Assembly (NCBI GenBank): GCA_005888675.1
Contig: VBBA01000104.1
Coordinates: 1 to 5,470, forward strand
Source: Candidatus Bathyarchaeota archaeon
GTDB taxonomy: Archaea; Thermoproteota; Bathyarchaeia; 40CM-2-53-6
Length of the DNA: 5,470 nucleotides
Reading direction: 5' to 3'
The notes under the pieces are model-generated. The model did no database searches and was not told where the DNA came from. It worked only from the letters and a program-made list of their open reading frames with translations. Shown in pieces: positions 1 through 5,081 of this stretch. Both the position numbers and the translations under genes were made by a program. How positions within the stretch are numbered: position 1 is the stretch's first letter; each line of letters begins with the position of its first letter.

Positions 1-458
1 TGAAACTCCTCTCTGGAACTCAAGGAGTTGGAGTCATGAGAGTTGACGATCCAAAAGATGCGCGTCCGATAGTTGATACTCTTGTGGAGTTGAAACAGTT
101 GATCTGCGTCCAAAAATATGTTCCCAACCCGGGCGAAGACATCCGTGCATTTGTCGTTGGGGAGAACGTCGTCGCAGCTATGCGACGATTGGCACCTCCG
201 AACGAGTGGAGGAGCAATATCCACCTCGGAGGAAAGGGAGTTGGATACAAACTGACAAAGGAACAAGAGGATACGGCACTCCAAGCGTCCAAAGCATTAG
301 ACGTGGAGATAGCTGGTGTCGATATGATCCAGTCCACCGATGGAACTTACGTGATCGAAGTGAACGTCTCACCAGGCTTCAGAGGCTTGTACGAGGCGAC
401 AGGGATCGATGCTTCGGACGCCATAGCAGAACACGTTATGCAGAGAATGAAAGGATAG
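1..458 (+). CDS. rimK: RimK-family ATP-grasp alpha-L-glutamate ligase, C-terminal part (5' truncated by window)
   Basis: The open frame runs in from the left edge (first full codon at position 3) and ends at TAG 456-458. About 151 residues are visible, roughly half of a usual RimK protein of about 290-300. The first visible residues are an ATP-grasp lysine and the glycine-rich loop LLSGTQGVGV. These are followed by the RimK signatures DIRAFVVG, VAAMRR, EWRSNIHLGG, AGVDM and VIEVNVSPGF, whose Glu and Asn bind the Mg-ATP metals. The family joins glutamate to a carboxyl or amino group using ATP. Known substrates are ribosomal protein S6 in bacteria, and coenzyme F420 (CofF) or tetrahydromethanopterin (MptN) in archaea. 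LysX/ArgX relatives act on carrier proteins. The substrate cannot be told here because the N-terminal specificity part is missing. The ATG at position 36 is internal to the conserved ATP-grasp domain and is not the start. A RimB-like protease gene follows after 9 bp, which supports a tailing/untailing role. Family is certain; the symbol is tentative. Confidence 0.9.
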   Translation, partial: KLLSGTQGVGVMRVDDPKDARPIVDTLVELKQLICVQKYVPNPGEDIRAFVVGENVVAAMRRLAPPNEWRSNIHLGGKGVGYKLTKEQEDTALQASKALDVEIAGVDMIQSTDGTYVIEVNVSPGFRGLYEATGIDASDAIAEHVMQRMKG

Positions 459-467
459 CTGTAAAGA

Positions 468-848
468 GTGAGAAGGAAGAAAGTCGGACTCGTAGAGAGA
501 GTGCGCGTCTCTGGACCGAAAGGTGCGTTCTGGATCAATGCTAAGATAGACACCGGGTCTGAAAGGACAAGTCTAGATTCGAGACTAACCCGGAAAATCG
601 GGCTCGGTCCAGTACTCGGATACGTAAAGATCCGAAGCTCTCACCGGGACACGTCCATGAAGAGGCCCGTGATGAAGATCAAATTGGATATTGCTGGCGA
701 AAAATTCACACTGAACGCCGGAATTAATGACAGATCAAGATTGAGATACCGTGCAATCATAGGAAAAGATGTTCTCACAGCCGGACACTTTCTGATTGAT
801 CCCGCCAAACCCAAACCCAAGCCCATTCACAAGAAGCCCAAACCCTGA
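468..848 (+). CDS. RimB-like retropepsin-fold protease ('ATP-dependent zinc protease' family, PF05618-type)
   Basis: This 126-residue protein starts at GTG 468, 9 bp after the RimK stop, so the two are very probably co-transcribed. No clear Shine-Dalgarno site precedes it. Residues 26-36 carry the aspartic-protease-like motif KIDTGSERTSL (DTG at 28-30). Residues 96-111 (AIIGKDVLTAGHFLID) match the second conserved block of the family, usually written as IGRdfL...fLVD. The size fits the family's single-domain architecture. In bacteria RimB proteins are encoded beside RimK and remove the glutamate tails it adds. The older 'ATP-dependent zinc protease' name is not supported by any zinc motif here. 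The last 14 residues are a low-complexity Lys-Pro tail (KPKPKPIHKKPKP) beyond the folded domain, which could bind nucleic acid or be disordered. The family call rests on motif recognition plus gene neighbourhood. The glutamate-tail substrate is inferred. Confidence 0.8.
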   Translation: MRRKKVGLVERVRVSGPKGAFWINAKIDTGSERTSLDSRLTRKIGLGPVLGYVKIRSSHRDTSMKRPVMKIKLDIAGEKFTLNAGINDRSRLRYRAIIGKDVLTAGHFLIDPAKPKPKPIHKKPKP

Positions 849-881
849 ACAACAACTACAACGTTTGACTAAATTCCCCGT

Positions 882-901
882 GAGGAGTAGCAAAACTCCT
901 C
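882..901. repeat. Perfect 7-bp inverted repeat in the gap between convergent rimB-like gene and thiL
   Basis: GAGGAGT at 882-888 and ACTCCTC at 895-901 are exact reverse complements around a 6-nt loop (AGCAAA). The element sits in the 79-bp gap between two convergent stop codons, where a bidirectional transcript end would be expected. Neither strand has a T-run after the hairpin, so it is not a classic intrinsic terminator, and archaeal terminators are usually T-tracts rather than hairpins. It could be an RNA 3'-end stabiliser, or chance. Confidence 0.45.
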
Positions 902-927
902 CAAGAAGAAAGCTAACGCTGGAACAA

Positions 928-1920
928 TTATGCCCGAGCTATTTCTCCGAAATGCTCGTACCCACGCGGCTTGACGCGAATCCTCCGACCCTCGATCCTC
1001 GCAAATACTCCACTTCCTTTGGTAACTTTGCCAACTGGGATGAGGGATGGTACAGCTCTCAATGCCGATGGCCATCCTGCCTTTCTCACCGTCACTACCA
1101 ACTCGTATTCTTCGCCCCCATACAGCGCTAGATCATAAGGTGAGAGGTTATGCTTTCGAGCATAGTCCACAGTCTCCATCGAAACAGGAACATTGTATAG
1201 CTCGACCCTCACACGTCCGAGCCTAGCTACTTCATTCAGGCTCCATGCCAGTCCATCACTTGAATCGATAGAACTCGTGACAGCTCGCGTTCTCGCAAGT
1301 CGTATTCCCTCTTCCAACCTCGCCCTAGGCCTCCTAATCGCATTCTCTAACACCGGAGAAGCCGCCCCACGCCCGTGACGTTCCTTCCTAAGCAACATTC
1401 GCAGGCCAGCGGCTGAATTTCCAAACTCGCCCGTGACAGCTACGATATTGCCACTTTGAGCGCCCCTCCTGGAAACTAATTCTCCCGGCTTCGTGTATCC
1501 AAATCCGGCTACGTCTATCACGATATCCTTGGATTCGTTAGTGTCACCCCCCACAATTGGGCAACCATATTCGGTTGCTCCCTCTGCAAGGCCCCGTCCG
1601 ATTTCTGACAGCTGCCTCGTGGAAATACTTCTCGGCAATCCGATGGACACGATCAGGGCCTTGGGCCTGACGCCTTTCGCCGCGAAGTCACTGACTGTCG
1701 ACACAATTGATTTCCTGCCAGCCTCTGAAAGAGTCATGCCTGGAGGGATGTCAGTGCTCCGAACCAGCATGTCACCCTTGACGATTATCCAAAGTCTCGG
1801 AGAGATTGGGACAGCTGCAACATCATCTTCATACCCGAGTGGGAAATCATGCCGTCCGTAGATCCTAATCAAAAGTCTGATTGCTTCTCTTTCTCTAAGC
1901 GATTCCAGTTTCTTCCTCAA
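928..1920 (-). CDS. thiL: Thiamine-monophosphate kinase (ThiL)
   Basis: ThiL phosphorylates thiamine monophosphate with ATP to thiamine diphosphate, the last step of vitamin B1 cofactor synthesis, in the cytoplasm. The 330 residues match the family's usual length (about 300-330) and carry its motifs in order. These are YEDDVAAV at 30-37 (the G-DDAAV metal/ATP segment), DMLV at 50-53, TVSDFAAKG at 75-83, VGGDT at 123-127, TGEFGNSAAGL at 163-173, DSSDGL at 219-224, LYGGEEYEL at 266-274 and the terminal GYEHF at 320-324. The start is TTG at 1920-1918. An in-frame TGA lies two codons upstream (1926-1924), and the nearby ATG at 1927 is in another frame and soon hits a stop, so TTG is the first possible start. 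There is no Shine-Dalgarno site; a TTAAAA box about 30 bp upstream suggests a leaderless or near-leaderless transcript. The related AIR-synthase/selenophosphate-synthetase families are excluded by the ThiL-type C terminus. The gene appears intact. Confidence 0.93.
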   Translation of the reverse strand: MRKKLESLREREAIRLLIRIYGRHDFPLGYEDDVAAVPISPRLWIIVKGDMLVRSTDIPPGMTLSEAGRKSIVSTVSDFAAKGVRPKALIVSIGLPRSISTRQLSEIGRGLAEGATEYGCPIVGGDTNESKDIVIDVAGFGYTKPGELVSRRGAQSGNIVAVTGEFGNSAAGLRMLLRKERHGRGAASPVLENAIRRPRARLEEGIRLARTRAVTSSIDSSDGLAWSLNEVARLGRVRVELYNVPVSMETVDYARKHNLSPYDLALYGGEEYELVVTVRKAGWPSALRAVPSLIPVGKVTKGSGVFARIEGRRIRVKPRGYEHFGEIARA

Positions 1921-1946
1921 TGCTCATCTGCCAGTTGATGGTAGGA

Positions 1947-1954
1947 GTTTTAAG
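1947..1954. promoter_or_regulatory. Candidate shared TATA box for divergent thiL and tRNA-Thr
   Basis: The plus strand reads GTTTTAAG and the minus strand CTTAAAAC, so the TTTTAA/TTAAAA core resembles an archaeal TATA box in both directions. It lies about 30 bp upstream of the thiL TTG (1920) and about 33 bp upstream of the mature tRNA 5' end (1983). Both distances agree with transcription starting about 25-27 bp from the box centre. On the minus strand the purine/pyrimidine tract just upstream (GAACTTTCCC) is where a BRE would sit. No second good TATA-like element is visible in the 62-bp gap. Confidence 0.45.
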
Positions 1955-2004
1955 GGAAAGTTCCCCGCCCGGTCTGATCGGTGCCTCGGTGGCTCAGCCT
2001 GGTA

Positions 2005-2023
2005 GATGCATCTCGCACCAGAG
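2005..2023 (+). other. Probable tRNA intron 1 in the D arm (18-19 nt)
   Basis: The extra segment follows GGTA of the D loop. The best bulge-helix-bulge fit has outer helix TGG (2000-2002) with CCG (2029-2031), a 3-nt bulge TAG (2003-2005), central 4-bp helix ATGC/GCAT (2006-2009 with 2025-2028), and a second 3-nt bulge AGA (2022-2024). Cutting after the second base of each bulge removes 2005-2023 (19 nt). Removing 18 nt instead (for example 2005-2022) leaves the full four-pair D stem GCTC/GAGC, so the exact boundary is uncertain by one base. Cleavage by the archaeal tRNA splicing endonuclease is inferred. Confidence 0.7.
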
Positions 2024-2045
2024 AGCATCCGCCTCGTAAGCGGAA

Positions 2046-2074
2046 AGACGGTGTGACCATAGATCGTCCCGCAG
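2046..2074 (+). other. Probable tRNA intron 2 in the variable region (about 29 nt)
   Basis: The variable region has about 29 nt more than a standard five-base loop. Removing 2046-2074 would leave AGGTC, a very ordinary variable loop. The segment forms a hairpin GACGGT/ATCGTC (2047-2052 with 2063-2068, one G-T pair) with a 10-nt loop. It extends outward through CCGC (2069-2072), which can pair with the anticodon-stem strand GCGG (2040-2043), leaving a 3-nt AAA bulge at 2044-2046 as a plausible 5' cut site. The 3' cut site does not fall in a textbook bulge-helix-bulge, so boundaries are provisional. A non-excised extra arm remains possible. Confidence 0.55.
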
Positions 2075-2106
2075 GGTCGCGGGTTCAAACCCCGCCCGAG
2101 GCTCCA

Positions 2107-2199
2107 ATAAAGCCTGTGAGGATACCCAAGTTAGAGAGGGACGGACTTTCGCAACGCAACATTAAACAAGCATAACCGATTCCAGCTGGTTTTCTAAGG
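2107..2199 (+). promoter_or_regulatory. tRNA-to-permease gap with candidate T-tract terminator and TATA-like box
   Basis: This 93-bp gap holds an ATTAAACA element at 2161-2168, about 32-39 bp before the permease ATG. That spacing suits an archaeal TATA box giving a short or absent leader. A short T-tract, GTTTTCT at 2189-2195, just before the ATG could end tRNA transcription. The palindrome CCAGCTGG lies at 2182-2189. None of these is strong alone. No gene is visible here. Confidence 0.3.
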
Positions 2200-2889
2200 A
2201 TGGCCTTCATTCCAGACTATGCGACTGTCGTTGCGTCTTTCCTTCTAGCGTTCAAGGCGATCCTTGTCGAAGGGAGCGAAGTCGCGATCCTTTCCCTCGC
2301 AACTGTAAAACAACTTGGTAAGCGTAACGTCCTCCTAGGGGTTGTGCTTGGAGGCCTAGGCTCAGTGGTTACATTTCTTGTAATAAGCCAAGTTTTCGTC
2401 CTGTTACGCGGAGTGGCCGACTATCTTGTCAACCTGATCACAGGAGTAGTGATTCTGTACTTCTCCTATAGATTCCTTCGAGGCTTCGTCAAGTACCACT
2501 ATCGTGGCAAATCGTTCCGGGTAAAAATGGAAGGCATGGCACACGATGTCGTTGAGAAGGACATAGAGCATATGCACGGACAAACACTTCCGACTGGAGA
2601 GATTCCATTCTCACTCGCGAACTCTTCGCCGGTTCTGACAATCACATTAACCGAGGGTTTTGAAGCCAGCCTTGTTGTCGCGGCGGCGGGAGCATTCAAT
2701 TTTGAATGGACCCTCATAGGCGCGATTGCAAGCTTAGGACTCTTGATCGTGGTCTCAGCCATATCATACGATTACCTGATCAGACTTCCGCGTTGGGCAC
2801 TCGACTTGTTAGCCGGTTCGGTCCTACTCACTTTCGGTCTATTCTTCCTAGTCTCCGGAATCCTGCTAGCCCTTGGCGTAATCTCGTAA
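2200..2889 (+). CDS. FTR1-like membrane permease with two EGxE motifs (putative metal transporter)
   Basis: This 229-residue protein has about six hydrophobic helices, at residues 8-28, 43-66, 74-94, 144-164, 170-190 and 203-226. The motif EGSE (24-27) lies in helix 1 and EGFE (152-155) in helix 4. Two such motifs, one per half, are the mark of the FTR1/EfeU iron permease superfamily, where they read REGLE and carry the metal. Here the leading Arg is replaced (LVEGSE, LTEGFE), so this is a divergent branch and the ion is unknown. The hydrophilic loop between helices 3 and 4 (about 95-142) contains H115, E119, D121, E123, H124 and H126, which could collect a metal ion. The ATG at 2200 has no Shine-Dalgarno site at normal spacing. 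No ferroxidase or other partner gene is adjacent. Membrane location is clear; iron or other divalent-metal transport is inferred from the motifs. It may instead belong to an uncharacterised archaeal membrane family related to FTR1. Confidence 0.72.
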   Translation: MAFIPDYATVVASFLLAFKAILVEGSEVAILSLATVKQLGKRNVLLGVVLGGLGSVVTFLVISQVFVLLRGVADYLVNLITGVVILYFSYRFLRGFVKYHYRGKSFRVKMEGMAHDVVEKDIEHMHGQTLPTGEIPFSLANSSPVLTITLTEGFEASLVVAAAGAFNFEWTLIGAIASLGLLIVVSAISYDYLIRLPRWALDLLAGSVLLTFGLFFLVSGILLALGVIS

Positions 2890-2899
2890 ACCGACTAGT

Positions 2900-3934
2900 T
2901 TAGCTGGCCCAGCCGGCAGGTAGAATCTGAAACTCTCGTCCAGCACTCTGCCTCTGGATCATCCAATTAGGATACATCTGACGAGGCTTGGTTAACTCCT
3001 CCAATTGGTCTAATTGATCCTTGGTGAGGTTCACGTCTAATGCTCCTAGATTCTCGTCAAATTGCTGAAGCGTTTTCGCTCCGACAAGAACTATGTGACG
3101 CTTCGATAGCAACCACGCAATCGCCACTTGCGCAGGCGTCACGCCTTGCTCCTTCGCAATCTCCTTCACCTTGTCAACGATCTCCCACCCGGTCTTCTCG
3201 TCGAAGAACGGGAAGAAGAGACCTCTATTGCCCATCCGGGTTCCGGAAACAGGCTCTTCATTCTTCGAATACTTCCCTGCCAAAACCCCTCCATGCAACG
3301 GGCTCCAGACCAGAAGGCTCATCTTGCTATACTGCATGAACGGTAATATCTCATGCTCAATGTCCCGGTTGAGTAGGCTGTAGTTCATCTGTGCCGTCTC
3401 ATACCTGGAGTACCCTCGTTCTTCCACTCTAGATTGTAGTGTTGCCATTTGCCAGCCGCTGAAATTGGACACTCCAGGATAATTCACCAGCCCACGCTCC
3501 ACGAGATCTTGCATCGTCTCCAACGACTCGTCCAGTGCTACATGCCAATCCCAAGAGTGGAACTGGTAGAAGTCGATCCATTTCGTATCCAGTCTCTCCA
3601 GACTGTGCTGAATTCCTCGCTGGACGTGATGCCGTGACAAGCCAATCTCGTTCACTCCCGTTCCAGTCTTTGCACGGACTTTTGTCGCGATCAGCACTTG
3701 CTCCCTGTACGGCTTGAGCGCTTTTCCGAGAGTTTTCTCCGAGTCTCCTTCACTGTAAACGTCCGCGGTGTCGAAGAAGTTGATCCCTACGTCAATCGCA
3801 TGCTTAACCATCTTGTCTACCGTCAACTGGTCGAGTCCGCCAAGCTTCCACGGATTCTTCTCCCCGAAAGTCATCGCGCCCAGAGCGAGAATTGAGGAGT
3901 GTACGCCGGTTTGACCGACAGGTACATATTTCAT
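2900..3934 (-). CDS. Aldo/keto reductase (NADPH-dependent, AKR superfamily, YajO/Kv-beta-like)
   Basis: This 344-residue cytoplasmic (beta/alpha)8-barrel oxidoreductase reduces aldehydes or ketones with NAD(P)H; the physiological substrate is unknown. The catalytic tetrad is complete: D55 and Y60 in FFDTADVY, K85 in IATKV and H126 in YQFHSWD. Further family marks are the N-terminal LALGAMTFG (17-24), GVSNFSGWQ (154-162), AQMNYSLLNR (181-190), WSPLHGGVLAGKY (210-222) and the C-terminal cofactor segment VGAKTLQQFDENLGA (284-298). The length is typical of the AKR11-14-like group that acts as general stress or sugar-aldehyde reductases. The ATG at 3934 begins MKYVPVGQTG, a normal family N terminus. 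The gene is convergent with the permease (10 bp between stops) and divergent from the membrane-protein gene at 4042. A CTTAAGTAA stretch about 33-41 bp upstream on the minus strand is a possible TATA box. One small oddity is YPGVSN where YIGVSN is usual. Confidence 0.93.
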   Translation of the reverse strand: MKYVPVGQTGVHSSILALGAMTFGEKNPWKLGGLDQLTVDKMVKHAIDVGINFFDTADVYSEGDSEKTLGKALKPYREQVLIATKVRAKTGTGVNEIGLSRHHVQRGIQHSLERLDTKWIDFYQFHSWDWHVALDESLETMQDLVERGLVNYPGVSNFSGWQMATLQSRVEERGYSRYETAQMNYSLLNRDIEHEILPFMQYSKMSLLVWSPLHGGVLAGKYSKNEEPVSGTRMGNRGLFFPFFDEKTGWEIVDKVKEIAKEQGVTPAQVAIAWLLSKRHIVLVGAKTLQQFDENLGALDVNLTKDQLDQLEELTKPRQMYPNWMIQRQSAGREFQILPAGWAS

Positions 3935-3966
3935 GATGCTAACTTATGTTTCGGCTTGCTGTCAAT

Positions 3967-3975
3967 CTTACTTAA
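3967..3975 (-). promoter_or_regulatory. Candidate TATA box of the aldo/keto reductase gene
   Basis: The minus strand reads CTTAAGTAA-like sequence in the 107-bp gap between divergent starts at 3934 and 4042. The element is 33-41 bp upstream of the ATG, giving a predicted leader of only a few bases, in line with the absence of a Shine-Dalgarno site. The rest of the gap shows no gene and no clear plus-strand TATA box. Confidence 0.3.
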
Positions 3976-4041
3976 GCCTCTTTCAAGAGACGAGTTGACG
4001 CGAGCCTTGAGACTCAACATTCGAGTAGACAACCAAAGCAA

Positions 4042-4686
4042 ATGATGCTCAACCGCGCGTTCTTCAAGAAAGTGATCATAGGATATCTCATATCTATTGG
4101 GGTCTACTCGATAGCTTACATCCCGGTCATTGTCTTCACATTCATAGGCCTGTCCCAAACACCATACCTAGTCGAGACAAACCCGAGGCTAAACGAGTTC
4201 ATGCAGACTCACGGCCTGATTATCGGATTATTGTTCGGATATCTGTCTACCCTTGAAATAGTCGGACCGGTTCTCGGTGCGGCTCACTTAGTCTACGTCA
4301 GACCAGTTGTGTTCGCCATTCATAAGGACATGAAATTCGCCAGAAGGATAGTGACCTCACTCACAGGTCTCCTTATTCTGTTCTGGGGATGGACCTTTTT
4401 CATCGATGCGTACAATGACCTGCAGATCTTATTACAATCCGAGGTTTGGAATGATGCGGCTCTCTGGACGATCTTCCTCCTCTGCCTCGGCCTATTCCTT
4501 GCCGGACTTGTCCTTTGGGGAGCAGTAATGATGACTGCAACCTATGTCTTGAGGAAAGACGATGTCGAAGGAGCAGTGGACAGTCGTGATGCGAATCCGG
4601 TCTGGGGAGACGATAAGGCGCGTTCTGAACTGTCGAACAGTAACATTCTTCTCGATAAACCGGACGAGACCGGCCCCCTTGTTTGA
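4042..4686 (+). CDS. Hypothetical four-helix membrane protein
   Basis: I do not recognise a family. The 214-residue product has four strongly hydrophobic stretches, at about residues 11-36, 58-90 (with a central Glu-Ile-Val-Gly-Pro, 72-76), 102-125 and 139-168. A charged, Asp/Ser-rich cytoplasmic-looking tail follows (171-214). A positively charged start (NRAFFKK) before helix 1 suggests the N terminus is inside, so with four helices the tail would also be inside. No signal peptide cleavage site, catalytic motif or known transporter signature is visible. Two adjacent ATGs at 4042 and 4045 are equally possible starts. Its TGA stop overlaps by 4 bp the TTG start proposed for the next gene, so the two may be translated together. 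The amino-acid composition and clean membrane topology make it a convincing gene even without a function. Confidence 0.75.
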   Translation: MMLNRAFFKKVIIGYLISIGVYSIAYIPVIVFTFIGLSQTPYLVETNPRLNEFMQTHGLIIGLLFGYLSTLEIVGPVLGAAHLVYVRPVVFAIHKDMKFARRIVTSLTGLLILFWGWTFFIDAYNDLQILLQSEVWNDAALWTIFLLCLGLFLAGLVLWGAVMMTATYVLRKDDVEGAVDSRDANPVWGDDKARSELSNSNILLDKPDETGPLV

Positions 4687-5057
4687 TAGGTACTTACTCC
4701 TTAAACTTTCATTGTCTTAGAGATATCACATCAAAACTCGATAGGGGTTTCAGGGCCCGAATGCTCCAGCATGGCACAAGATCAAAGATCGCGGAAAGAG
4801 CCGCTCCACACCTTCCGTTCGAAGAGTTCAAGGCCGAGAGTCTGGAGGCTCTGCTAAGACTTCTGGAGAAGTATAAGGTCGCCAGTTCAAAGATACAGTT
4901 TTCAGAGTCAGAGTCTGCCCACTCATTCTGTCAGAAGCAACTGATTCACATTCTTGTCCCGTTTGATCACTACCCGGTGAACAAGCATGTCTATCGAGAG
5001 GTGGAGCTTCTCTACCAGTACTGTCCCAGCTGCCGCCTGGCTGTACGGGTCCTGTGA
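4683..5057 (+). CDS. Hypothetical small protein with C-terminal CxxC motif
   Basis: I do not recognise this 124-residue protein. It is soluble in character. It has a predicted amphipathic helix at about 46-66 (FEEFKAESLEALLRLLEKYK) and a basic N-terminal third. A YCPSC motif at 113-117 could form half of a zinc site or a redox pair; C83, H89 and H102 are possible further ligands. The TTG at 4683 overlaps the previous stop (TTGA), suggesting translational coupling. An in-frame ATG at 4761 would give a 98-residue protein and is the main alternative, because residues 1-26 look less protein-like and neither start has a ribosome binding site. The stop is 24 bp from the convergent stop of the next gene. 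It could be a small zinc-ribbon-like or regulatory protein, but nothing in the sequence fixes the role. Confidence 0.55.
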   Translation: MIGTYSLNFHCLRDITSKLDRGFRARMLQHGTRSKIAERAAPHLPFEEFKAESLEALLRLLEKYKVASSKIQFSESESAHSFCQKQLIHILVPFDHYPVNKHVYREVELLYQYCPSCRLAVRVL

Positions 5058-5081
5058 CAACCAGACGGGGAAGGGCTAGCC

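Larger units (their letters stand above)
1983..2106 (+). tRNA. tRNA-Thr(CGU), intron-containing, CCA encoded
   Basis: The acceptor stem GCCTCGG (1983-1989) pairs perfectly with CCGAGGC (2096-2102). It is followed by discriminator T2103 and an encoded CCA (2104-2106). The anticodon arm is TCCGC/GCGGA (2028-2032 with 2040-2044), five perfect pairs, with loop CTCGTAA and anticodon CGT at 2035-2037, which reads ACG (Thr). The T arm is GCGGG/CCCGC (2079-2083 with 2091-2095) with loop TTCAAAC. G1-C72, C2-G71 and U73 are known archaeal tRNA-Thr identity elements and support the assignment. The D stem begins GCTC (1992-1995), but its partner GAGC (2023-2026) is displaced by about 18 nt. The variable region (2045-2078) is 34 nt instead of about 5. 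After removing both inserts a standard type I tRNA is left, ending its variable loop in GGTC. A class II long-arm tRNA (Leu/Ser) is not supported by the anticodon or the D arm. Confidence 0.93.

Noticed and set aside
468..848. Zinc-binding site in the 'ATP-dependent zinc protease' homologue
   Set aside because: No HExxH or Cys/His cluster is present. The visible DTG motif fits a retropepsin-like fold instead.
1493..1861. A 122-codon plus-strand frame inside thiL
   Set aside because: It is antisense to the conserved ThiL core, whose motifs account fully for the region.
2005..2012. Palindrome GATGCATC as an operator or attachment site
   Set aside because: It lies inside the tRNA precursor and is explained by the intron hairpin. 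No integrase gene or repeated tRNA 3' end is present, so an att site is not supported.
1983..2106. Long-variable-arm (class II) tRNA such as Leu or Ser
   Set aside because: The anticodon CGT with G1-C72, C2-G71 and U73 fits Thr. The extra bases are not in a standard class II arm, and the D arm also has an insert.
1981..2175. A 64-codon plus-strand open frame over the tRNA
   Set aside because: It is covered by the tRNA structure, its start lies at the tRNA 5' end, and the translation is Arg/Pro-rich without protein-like features.
3600..3640. Possible frameshift or decay in the aldo/keto reductase because of short opposite-strand frames
   Set aside because: The reading frame is continuous from MKYVPVGQTG to the stop, with all four catalytic residues and normal length.
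3931..4158. A 75-codon minus-strand frame across the divergent gap
   Set aside because: It overlaps the N terminus of the membrane protein antisense and the start of the reductase, and the composition is charged and low in hydrophobic core residues. It is a shadow frame.
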